From: Candidatus Omnitrophota bacterium
GTDB lineage: Bacteria > Omnitrophota > Gorgyraeia > Duberdicusellales > 4484-171
Direction: 5' to 3'
Length of the DNA: 12,149 nt
Assembly: GCA_016939345.1 (NCBI GenBank)
Contig: JAFGHG010000206.1
Span: forward strand, 1-12,149
Shown in pieces: positions 1-6,058 of the stretch. Each line of letters begins with the position of its first letter. Within the stretch, counting starts at the first letter, position 1. A model generated the notes under the pieces. The model ran no database searches. It was not told the DNA's origin and saw only the letters and a program-made list of their open reading frames with translations. The translations under genes and the position numbers were made by a program.

Positions 1-1
1 C

Positions 2-73
2 CGGCCTTCGGCGAAGGACTTAGAAAGATTAGAAAATTTTCTTAAGAAGATGGGAAAACTTAAAGTAAAATAA
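2..73 (+). CDS. 3' end of an upstream gene (partial)
   Basis: A frame open from the left edge ends at TAA 71-73, and its last 23 codons give a charged, lysine-rich tail (…KDLERLENFLKKMGKLKVK) of the sort seen at protein C-termini. It stops 24 bases before the next start, so it could be co-transcribed with the radical SAM gene. The stretch is too short to name a family. A second frame is also open from the edge but stops at 43-45. I prefer the longer frame because its composition looks more protein-like, but the choice is not secure. Confidence 0.4.
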   Translation, partial: RPSAKDLERLENFLKKMGKLKVK

Positions 74-84
74 GTAAAAGTCAT

Positions 85-90
85 AAGAGG
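85..90 (+). promoter_or_regulatory. Shine-Dalgarno site for the radical SAM gene
   Basis: AAGAGG lies 7 bases before the ATG at 98. This is one of the clearer ribosome-binding sites in the window and supports that start over the in-frame ATG at codon 6. Confidence 0.6.
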
Positions 91-97
91 AAAAAAC

Positions 98-1543
98 ATG
101 GACAGAAAACCGATGAAAAAAGCTCAGTGCAGCTGCTTTAGTGCGACAAAGAAAACAGAGCCGTCCGTAGGTGCAAGACAAAGAGATTACATCCTTCATG
201 ATACCACTATAAGCCTTTGCCCCTTTTGTCTGGAAAGAGTTGATGCAAAAATCATCATCCGTAAAGGACAGGTTTTTTTGTTGAAAAACTGCCCCCGGCA
301 CGGCGAATCAACGGCATTGCTTGAAGAGGATGCTGATTATTATCTTAACCGTCATCGTTATGATAAGCCGGCTACAGCTTCAAAAACCCAGACCCAAAGA
401 CAAAGGGGCTGTCCTTTTGACTGTGGCTTATGTCCGGATCATGACCAGCATAGCTGTATAGGTCTGATTGAAGTCACCCACAACTGCGACCTTGGCTGCC
501 CTGTATGCTATGCTTGTTCCGGCCAAGACAAAGGATTTTTGGACTTAGGCACAATAGGGAAAATGCTTGATCTTTTTCAAGATTCAGAGTTCAATAACGG
601 CGAAATAATCCAGATTTCAGGCGGCGAACCCACGACTCACCCTCAGATACTTGATATTATAGCTTTAGCCAAAAAAAAGAAGGTCAAATATGTAATGCTT
701 AACACTAACGGCCTGCGTATCGCCCGGGATAAAAAATTCGTAAAGCAGCTAAAGGATTTTGTCGGAGGTTTTGAAATATACCTTCAATTTGACGGTTTTG
801 ACTTAGAAAGTAATTTGTATTTAAGAGGAAAAGATATTTTGGCAGTTAAGCAGGAAGCAATAAGAAACCTGGCCCGAGAGTCGATACCCATAACTCTGGT
901 CGCTTCGATAGCCAAAGGAGTCAATGACCATGAAATAGGAAGATTAATCGATTTCGGCCTTAATACAGATTATATAAGGGGCATAAACTTCCAGCCCCTT
1001 TCTTTTTTTGGCCGGATCATCGAACCCAGCCCAAGCGACAGGATAACCCTTACCGGTGTTTTAAAAAGAATAGAAGAGCAGACAGATAAAAAACTGCTTA
1101 AAAGCGATTTTATACCTTTGCCTTGTAATGTCGACAGAGTGGCAATAGGTTATTTATACAAAAGGCAAGGTAAATTTGTACCTCTTATGCGGGAGGTTGA
1201 CTTCAGCAGACACTTAAGCCGCATTGATAATACTTTTGCTTTTGCTCCCGGCAGTCTGGCAGCAAGGGCTTTGGACAGTTTCTTCCAGGGTCAGTTATGC
1301 GAGTGCCTGGATTTTGTCAGGGATTTAAGCCCGATGGTCCCGGCTGATTTTTTGGTAAGATCAAAAAGATCTAAGATCGAGCATATAAGCAAGAATACTT
1401 TTCGTATAAGCGTAAGCTCTTTTCTAGATGCTTATAATTTTGAGATAAAGGCTATAAAAAAAGAATGTGTTCACATGATAACGCCTGATTGCAAGAAAAT
1501 ACCTTTTTCAACCTATAACATACTATACCGTAAAAACCGATGA
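98..1543 (+). CDS. Radical SAM enzyme of the MJ0619/tetraether lipid synthase-like superfamily
   Basis: This 481-residue protein is a probable cytoplasmic or membrane-associated iron-sulfur enzyme. An N-terminal cysteine-rich part holds CPFC (41-44) and CPRHGE (65-70), a rubredoxin-like metal site. CPFDCGLC (105-112) follows, and then the radical SAM CxxxCxxC motif, CDLGCPVC (130-137), with GGEP at 175-178 for SAM binding. The tail has CVH (457-459) and IPF (468-470). Known: this order (paired N-terminal cysteines, CPxDCGLC, radical SAM core) marks the MJ0619 superfamily, whose archaeal member Tes joins lipid tails to make tetraethers, and which also has many uncharacterised bacterial members. 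Inferred: the substrate here may be a lipid, because the next four genes encode membrane proteins. The 3' end overlaps the methyltransferase gene by ATGA. The superfamily is secure; the substrate is not. Confidence 0.85.
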   Translation: MDRKPMKKAQCSCFSATKKTEPSVGARQRDYILHDTTISLCPFCLERVDAKIIIRKGQVFLLKNCPRHGESTALLEEDADYYLNRHRYDKPATASKTQTQRQRGCPFDCGLCPDHDQHSCIGLIEVTHNCDLGCPVCYACSGQDKGFLDLGTIGKMLDLFQDSEFNNGEIIQISGGEPTTHPQILDIIALAKKKKVKYVMLNTNGLRIARDKKFVKQLKDFVGGFEIYLQFDGFDLESNLYLRGKDILAVKQEAIRNLARESIPITLVASIAKGVNDHEIGRLIDFGLNTDYIRGINFQPLSFFGRIIEPSPSDRITLTGVLKRIEEQTDKKLLKSDFIPLPCNVDRVAIGYLYKRQGKFVPLMREVDFSRHLSRIDNTFAFAPGSLAARALDSFFQGQLCECLDFVRDLSPMVPADFLVRSKRSKIEHISKNTFRISVSSFLDAYNFEIKAIKKECVHMITPDCKKIPFSTYNILYRKNR

Positions 1544-2184
1544 AAGAAATTTGGTCCAGATTTTCTTCTTTGCTGCAGTCGCCATATGGAACATTGGAGT
1601 TAAGTATTATATTCATAATTGTTCTTTGTGCCTGTGCTGTTTTTACTTCAATACTTATTAATTTCATCGAATCAAGGCAGAGGCCAAAGGCATCCAGAGA
1701 GAGAAAAAGCATTGTGACCACAGCAACTATGACTGTATTTTTTATAGGTTTTTACCTGGTGATACGCCTTGGCATCGGAGGCATAGTTATTTCAAATATA
1801 GCCTTAAGAGTCGCTTTTGCTCTTTCTGGGACTTTTATGGTTATTGCTGGAACCATTATCAATATAAGGGGGCGCTTGATGCTTGGAGTTAACTGGGCTG
1901 ATCAGGTCAAAATATACGACGATCAGACATTAGTTTCTAAAGATATTTATTCCTTGGTCCGTCATCCTTTATACTCTTCCTTGATGCTTATATTTTACGG
2001 AGGTAGTTTAATTTATCTGAACTGGCTTGCTTTTTTAGCCAACAGCCTGATTTTTATCCCTTTTATGTATTACCGGGCCAAACAGGAGGAGTCTCTTTTA
2101 ATAGAAAGGTTTTCTCAATATCGGGATTATCAGAAAAAAGTAGGGATGTTTTTTCCCAGATTAACGAGGAGGCAGGAAAGATGA
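1540..2184 (+). CDS. ICMT/phospholipid-type integral membrane methyltransferase
   Basis: The 214-residue membrane protein has hydrophobic segments near residues 20-42, 60-82, 88-108 and 145-178. After the second half of the membrane domain comes the conserved RHPLY motif (141-145). It is followed by a paired glutamate in AKQEESLL (180-187) and a YRDYQKKVGMFFPR tail (194-207). RHPLY with downstream EE is the cofactor-binding signature of the isoprenylcysteine carboxyl methyltransferase/phospholipid N-methyltransferase superfamily, which uses SAM to methylate lipid-like acceptors at the membrane. The bacterial acceptor is usually unknown. The start overlaps the radical SAM stop (ATGA), which indicates translational coupling; no good Shine-Dalgarno sequence is visible. 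Both enzymes use SAM, which fits a joint modification pathway (inference). Confidence 0.8.
   Translation: MKEIWSRFSSLLQSPYGTLELSIIFIIVLCACAVFTSILINFIESRQRPKASRERKSIVTTATMTVFFIGFYLVIRLGIGGIVISNIALRVAFALSGTFMVIAGTIINIRGRLMLGVNWADQVKIYDDQTLVSKDIYSLVRHPLYSSLMLIFYGGSLIYLNWLAFLANSLIFIPFMYYRAKQEESLLIERFSQYRDYQKKVGMFFPRLTRRQER
2167..2172 (+). promoter_or_regulatory. Strong Shine-Dalgarno for the DUF4395-like gene
   Basis: AGGAGG sits 8 bases before the ATG at 2181, inside the 3' end of the methyltransferase gene. It supports the ATGA-overlapping start and suggests the downstream gene is translated efficiently in its own right. Confidence 0.6.
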
Positions 2185-2594
2185 AAGCAGAAAAACAGGT
2201 TTCAATTAATAAGCTGGCTTTTACCGGATATAAAGCCACCATAGCTGTTTTTTTATGGTTTTCGTTTTTTTTAAAAATAAAATGGCTTATTGCCTTCAAT
2301 TTTTGTTTCCTTCTGGCATCAGCATTATTAAAAATAAAGAATGCACCGCTGGTCTTGCTATATACGCCTTTAGCCAGAAAAATAAGTCCTGCTTTGGAAA
2401 CGGTTGATGAGGCTGGAATCGGCTTTGCTCAGGTTTTTGGCGCCTCAATACATTTAATTGCTTTGATTTTGCTTTACCTGGGAATGGTTAAAGCCGGCTG
2501 GACAGTAGTTTTTTTTCTGGCCGTTCTAAAGAGCATAAGTGTTTTTGGATTTTGTTCCGGGTTAAAGCTTTACCAGTGGCTCAAGAAAGGCTGA
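2181..2594 (+). CDS. DUF4395-like small integral membrane protein
   Basis: The 137-residue protein has four predicted membrane segments, near residues 18-32, 35-52, 84-102 and 105-125. The DEAGIGFAQVFG loop (76-87) and the FGFCSGLKLY end (122-131, with C125) resemble the 'rFAQ…G' and 'GFC.GC.LY' signatures I associate with DUF4395. The match is partial: the second cysteine of the usual GC pair is leucine here. The family has no defined function; bacterial members can lie near redox or lipid-modifying proteins. It overlaps the methyltransferase stop by ATGA, and the Lgt-like gene follows after 25 bases. A membrane partner of the radical SAM or methyltransferase enzyme is possible but unproven. 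Confidence 0.6.
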   Translation: MKAEKQVSINKLAFTGYKATIAVFLWFSFFLKIKWLIAFNFCFLLASALLKIKNAPLVLLYTPLARKISPALETVDEAGIGFAQVFGASIHLIALILLYLGMVKAGWTVVFFLAVLKSISVFGFCSGLKLYQWLKKG

Positions 2595-2619
2595 TCATTT
2601 AGTTTTTTAAAAAAGAACG

Positions 2620-3393
2620 ATGCTTGATTTGCATACATGTCCTGATAATTGGGGGATTAGGCCCATTCTATTTGATATAGGAGGGATAAAGGTCTATTCC
2701 TACCCATTTTTTATTTCCTTGGCTCTTATAGCCAGCATAGTTGTTTATTTTCTTCAGGCCAGAAAAGAAAAAAGCTTAAACGAAAAAACTTTTTTACTTT
2801 TTATTGCGGCCCTTGTCGGAGGAATAATGGGTTCAAAGATACCGGTATGGATAGCTCATTACAAAGAAATTATAGCAAGTTTTCCTGATCTCAGGGTTAT
2901 TCTTTCAGGCCGGACCATTGTCGGCGGTATGATCGGCGGGGCAATCTCAGTCAGACTTACAAAAAAATATCTGGGAATAAAAATAAGAAAAGGAAATATT
3001 TTTGCTCCGGCAATAGCTCTTGCTATCGCCGTAGGAAGGATAGGCTGTTTTTTGCGCGGCTGCTGCTACGGCAGCGAGACTAATCTTGCCTGGGGAGTTG
3101 ACTTCGGTGATGGAATATTGCGCCATCCCACTCAAATTTACGAATCAGCTTTTGCTTTATTCATGTTTTTTGCCCTCCTTTATCTAAAAAAGAAGATAAC
3201 TGAACCCGGAGCCTTGTTCAAGATATTCATGGTTTCCTATTTCAGCTTTCGTTTCGGCATAGAATTCATACGGGTTAATCCTAAACTAATCTGGGGATTA
3301 AACCTTTTTCAGCTTGTTTCGATATTAGTAATTGGCTATTATTTAAGAGAGTTGAAGTTGATATTTAAAAAAAGTGAGGTTATATATGGATAA
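2620..3393 (+). CDS. Divergent prolipoprotein diacylglyceryl transferase (Lgt) homologue
   Basis: This 257-residue polytopic membrane protein matches Lgt along its length. Aligned by eye to E. coli Lgt: Y26 falls at Y28, the signature GRLGNFINGELWG at GRIGCFLRGCCYG (139-151), HPSQLYE at HPTQIYE (169-175), and the region Y235/R239/E243 at Y207/R211/E215. R143 is kept (R140). N146 is replaced by C143, and H103 of the FHGGLIG loop is replaced by V101 (IVGGMIGG). True Lgt moves diacylglycerol from phosphatidylglycerol to the lipobox cysteine of secreted proteins. With two important positions changed, this is more likely a paralogue acting on another acceptor or lipid. No strong Shine-Dalgarno is visible (only AAAGAA upstream). 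I do not assign the symbol lgt. Confidence 0.75.
   Translation: MLDLHTCPDNWGIRPILFDIGGIKVYSYPFFISLALIASIVVYFLQARKEKSLNEKTFLLFIAALVGGIMGSKIPVWIAHYKEIIASFPDLRVILSGRTIVGGMIGGAISVRLTKKYLGIKIRKGNIFAPAIALAIAVGRIGCFLRGCCYGSETNLAWGVDFGDGILRHPTQIYESAFALFMFFALLYLKKKITEPGALFKIFMVSYFSFRFGIEFIRVNPKLIWGLNLFQLVSILVIGYYLRELKLIFKKSEVIYG
3374..3380 (+). promoter_or_regulatory. Shine-Dalgarno that fixes the start of the 109-residue membrane protein
   Basis: GTGAGGT lies 5 bases before the ATG at 3386, within the last codons of the Lgt-like gene. Its GTG could itself be read as a start codon, but a ribosome-binding role for this stretch is more likely, so the gene is called from 3386. Confidence 0.5.
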
Positions 3394-3715
3394 TCAGGGT
3401 TATTACACAAGCGTGGGCAGAAAAATAGGTGATTTTTGTATTGGTTTTTTTGGCTTTTGGATAATTAATTCTGCATTGTTTGGGATAATTAATTTTTTAG
3501 TCTTCGGTACAGGTGTTAATATTCCAAGCCTGGTAGATGATGTCATAGGGATTGGGGGGTCTATACTTATCATTATGCTTGATATTTTGGCCATTATTTA
3601 TTTCTTCATAAAAAAAAGGCGCTTTATATCAATCGGCATGATATCATCCTTTGCAATTCCCTTTCTTCTGGTTGGAGCTTGTTTTTTAATTATTATGGGT
3701 TTTTCAAAATTTTAG
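3386..3715 (+). CDS. Unrecognised small membrane protein
   Basis: I do not recognise this 109-residue protein. It starts MDNQGYYTSVGRKIGDF and has three strongly hydrophobic segments, near residues 18-43, 58-76 and 83-105, separated by a short loop with VDDVIG and a basic KKRR turn (76-79). There are no metal-binding or catalytic motifs. The gene overlaps the Lgt-like stop by 8 bases, so the two are probably co-translated. A GTG 12 bases upstream is rejected as the start because it forms part of the ribosome-binding site. It is the last gene of the membrane cassette; a small gap with an inverted repeat follows. It could be an accessory subunit or simply a small DUF-type membrane protein. Confidence 0.7.
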   Translation: MDNQGYYTSVGRKIGDFCIGFFGFWIINSALFGIINFLVFGTGVNIPSLVDDVIGIGGSILIIMLDILAIIYFFIKKRRFISIGMISSFAIPFLLVGACFLIIMGFSKF

Positions 3716-3731
3716 GCTAAGCTTTAGCTTA
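3716..3731 (+). terminator. Weak inverted repeat between the membrane cassette and the glycan cluster
   Basis: TAAGCT (3718-3723) and AGCTTA (3726-3731) are perfect inverted repeats with only two bases between them; GCTAA/TTAGC with a 3-base loop is an alternative fold. A T-rich run (3736-3749) follows a few bases later. The stem is short and AT-rich, so termination would be weak at best. Confidence 0.25.
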
Positions 3732-3754
3732 ATAATTTTATATTTTTTATAACC

Positions 3755-5191
3755 ATGAGAACCCCTAAGATATTATTTTTTCTTCTGACGACAGCTTTAG
3801 TGGTTGCTTTTGTGGTCTTTAATTTTAAGCTTTTATTTAAAAAAGACATATCAAACTTTTTTCCTTCGAAGCCAAAAGCCAATATCATTATTATCTGTAT
3901 CGACAGTCTGCGTTCAGACCACCTTGGATGTTACGGATATAATAGAAACACATCGCCCAATATAGACGAATTCGCAAGAGAGAACATCTTATTTGAAAAT
4001 AACTTCTCCCAGTCGCCTTACAGCCTTTCTTCCCATGTATCCATGCTTAGCTCGCTTTATCCTTTAACTCACAGGGTTCTGGAGGTGGAGTCTTTGGATT
4101 TGGCAGCTTTGAATAAATATCGGATTTTAAGCGAAATAATCAGCAAAAAAGGTTTTGTGCCTTCGCTTTTTGCCCAGGGAGGATATTTCACTCTTAAGCC
4201 GCTTTTTGTAAGGGGTTTTAACGAGGTCTTTACCATAAAAGAACCGGAGATTTTTTTTAAAAAAATCCATCATTGGTTTTTACAAAAAAGCTACGAGAAA
4301 AAATTTGTTTTTATATATACTTCTATTTTAAACCCGCCCTATTCATACCGGGAACAAGCCAAGGATTTATATAAAGATAAAGATTTTTTATCCCGGGAGG
4401 TCTCCAGCGCCAAAAAGATAATCTCTAGAGGATTAAATGAAGAAAGATTTCAAAATTTAAGCGACAAAGAAAGGTCCCTGATACTTTTTTATAACCTTAT
4501 AGAAGAGTATGACCCTAAGGGGATTGCCAAAAGACCATTAAAACAGATAATGCCAGATAACTGGCCGCAATTAGATGATTATGACCGCCAGCTGAATTGC
4601 CTGATTGATTCCTATGATGCTAATATCAGGTTTCTCGATGAATATCTTGGCAGTTTTTTCCAGATGCTTAAAGCCAGCGGCATATGGGACGATTCACTGA
4701 TAATAATAACCTCAAGCCACGGCCAGGAATTCAGGGAGCATGGAGGAATAGCCTATACATTTGAGCTTTACGATACCATTTTAAAGACCCCGCTTTTAAT
4801 TAAACTTCCAGGATCAGAAATGCAGAGAAGTTCAAGGATAACCCAGTTTTCGGAATCAGTCGATATTATGCCTACCATACTTGATATTTTTAATATTGAT
4901 TACAAAGGTCCTGTTCAGGGAGTAAGCTTGCTGCCGGTAATCAAAGGCCAAGCAAAGAAGGCAAAAAAAGCCGTCATGGGCTTTTATGCTGATAAAAGGT
5001 CGATAAGGACACAATATTATAAGTACATAACCTGCAATAAAAAAGATTGTAAAGAAAGCCGGTTGTATAATTTATTATCAGACCCCGGAGAAGATAATAA
5101 CCTTATTTCTTTAGATGCTCCTGTATTAGAAGGGATCGATTGCTTGATTTATAAACATATAAGGTCAACGCAGTCAAAGAAAGCTAAATGA
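3755..5191 (+). CDS. Membrane-anchored sulfatase-fold (alkaline phosphatase superfamily) protein, atypical active site
   Basis: The 478-residue protein has an N-terminal membrane anchor (about 6-28), which should place the catalytic domain outside the cytoplasmic membrane. The sulfatase core starts with IIIICIDSLRSDHLGCYGY (44-62; D50 metal ligand) and TSPNID (66-71). The nucleophile region SPYSLSSHVSML (87-98) puts serine 90 where this subfamily usually has Thr or Ser; there is no CxPxR formylglycine signature. Later landmarks are TSSHGQEFREHG (319-330), TPLLIKLPG (345-353) and DIMPTILDI (370-378). Usual metal and acid-base positions look altered: 'SDHGE' is SSHGQ (Asp to S321), and the 'LHxxDPHxPY' loop is YTSILNPPYSY (188-198). 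Hydrolase, phospho- or sulfo-transfer, or a non-catalytic role all remain possible. No Shine-Dalgarno precedes it. It is coupled to the sulfotransferase gene by ATGA. Confidence 0.8.
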   Translation: MRTPKILFFLLTTALVVAFVVFNFKLLFKKDISNFFPSKPKANIIIICIDSLRSDHLGCYGYNRNTSPNIDEFARENILFENNFSQSPYSLSSHVSMLSSLYPLTHRVLEVESLDLAALNKYRILSEIISKKGFVPSLFAQGGYFTLKPLFVRGFNEVFTIKEPEIFFKKIHHWFLQKSYEKKFVFIYTSILNPPYSYREQAKDLYKDKDFLSREVSSAKKIISRGLNEERFQNLSDKERSLILFYNLIEEYDPKGIAKRPLKQIMPDNWPQLDDYDRQLNCLIDSYDANIRFLDEYLGSFFQMLKASGIWDDSLIIITSSHGQEFREHGGIAYTFELYDTILKTPLLIKLPGSEMQRSSRITQFSESVDIMPTILDIFNIDYKGPVQGVSLLPVIKGQAKKAKKAVMGFYADKRSIRTQYYKYITCNKKDCKESRLYNLLSDPGEDNNLISLDAPVLEGIDCLIYKHIRSTQSKKAK

Positions 5192-6045
5192 GCATCGCAC
5201 ACAATAGCGAAAACGAACCTAAGCTGTCTTATTTTATTTGTACGACCCCCCGTTCAGGCAGTACAATGCTTTGCTACGGGATAGAGAGCACCGGCCTTGG
5301 CGGAATAGCTTCCGGAACCCCTCATGAACTTTTTTTACCTTTATTCAGAAAAGAGATATCTGCCTGTTTACAAACTTATGATATAGATTCTTACATAAAA
5401 TCAATAAAGAAAAGATTTATGACCTCTAACGGAATATTTGGTACCAAGATTATGTGGAGAGATTTTTCGAAATTATTGAAAGAAATTAGTGAAAACTTTA
5501 AAGCCAAAAAAATATCTGACCTGGAACTTTTAAAGCAGACCTTTGGAGATGTCCGTTTTATCTATCTTAAGCGCTTGAACAAGCTTGAGCAGGCTATATC
5601 CATATCAAGGGCGATTCAGTCAGGCATCTGGCACCTGAAGGCTGAAAGTAAAAAAGAAAAGGTTTCTATGGAGAGCAAAAAGGCTAGAGATGAGTTTAGT
5701 TTCCTTAAGATCCTTCATTATAAAAGTTCCTTGGAAGTAAACGATCAATGCTGGGAAAATTTTTTCAAAAATAATGATATAAAGCCTTTACTGCTTGTCT
5801 ATGAAGAGCTTATTGACGATTTTGCCAGCAAGATATACCAAGTTCTTAACTATTTAGATAAAGACATCAAAAGAGTGGATATATCAGTAAACCCTCAGGT
5901 GGAAAAACTTGCAGATTCAAGATCAAAAGATTGGGCTGATAAGTTTTTAAAAATAAATAAGAGATTTTTCTGGCTAGAGCCTTTTTTTCTTTTTCTTGCC
6001 AGGCTTAACATTATTTTCAGGATGTACAGATTTAAAAGCCCGTAA
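5188..6045 (+). CDS. Stf0-family PAPS-dependent sulfotransferase
   Basis: This 285-residue protein transfers sulfate from PAPS (3'-phosphoadenylyl sulfate), probably to a sugar. The 5'-phosphosulfate loop is TTPRSGST (19-26). GTPHELF (43-49) follows, with E47 placed like the catalytic glutamate of mycobacterial Stf0 (trehalose 2-sulfotransferase). The 3'-phosphate motif is YLKRLNKLEQAISISRA (126-142), close to the family's R-x-(N/D)-K…QA(V/I)S-x-(S/A)RA, followed by SGIWH (145-149). LLLVYEELIDD (201-211) is the usual late strand and acidic turn. Unusual for the family, the last 30 or so residues (FFWLEPFFLFLARLNIIF, 260-277) are very hydrophobic, possibly a membrane-binding tail. The start overlaps the sulfatase-like stop by 4 bases. 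The neighbouring glycosyltransferases suggest a glycan acceptor (inference). Confidence 0.88.
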   Translation: MSIAHNSENEPKLSYFICTTPRSGSTMLCYGIESTGLGGIASGTPHELFLPLFRKEISACLQTYDIDSYIKSIKKRFMTSNGIFGTKIMWRDFSKLLKEISENFKAKKISDLELLKQTFGDVRFIYLKRLNKLEQAISISRAIQSGIWHLKAESKKEKVSMESKKARDEFSFLKILHYKSSLEVNDQCWENFFKNNDIKPLLLVYEELIDDFASKIYQVLNYLDKDIKRVDISVNPQVEKLADSRSKDWADKFLKINKRFFWLEPFFLFLARLNIIFRMYRFKSP

Positions 6046-6046
6046 A

Positions 6047-6052
6047 AAAAGG
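6047..6052 (+). promoter_or_regulatory. Shine-Dalgarno that fixes the start of the first O-antigen ligase-like gene
   Basis: AAAAGG ends 6 bases before the ATG at 6059. The longer frame would start from a TTG at 5996, inside the sulfotransferase gene, and would add 21 polar residues that do not resemble the family's usual hydrophobic N-terminus. Confidence 0.5.
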
Positions 6053-6058
6053 TTATCC

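Noticed and set aside
5..17. CCTTC/GAAGG inverted repeat with GGC loop, as a possible terminator or repeat element
   Set aside because: It is only a 5-bp stem at the window edge, lies in a frame that is open to 71-73, and has no T-run after it.
2595..2619. T6A6 palindrome (GTTTTTTAAAAAAG) between the DUF4395-like and Lgt-like genes as a terminator
   Set aside because: It is pure A/T with no loop and no GC in the stem; in an AT-rich gap of 25 bases this is expected by chance and the genes look co-transcribed.
3374..3385. GTG start adding four residues to the 109-residue membrane protein
   Set aside because: The GTGAGGT stretch is better explained as the Shine-Dalgarno of ATG 3386.
5996..6058. 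TTG start extending the first O-antigen ligase-like protein by 21 residues
   Set aside because: It lies inside the sulfotransferase gene, uses a rare start and adds a polar stretch; ATG 6059 has an AAAAGG site at good spacing.
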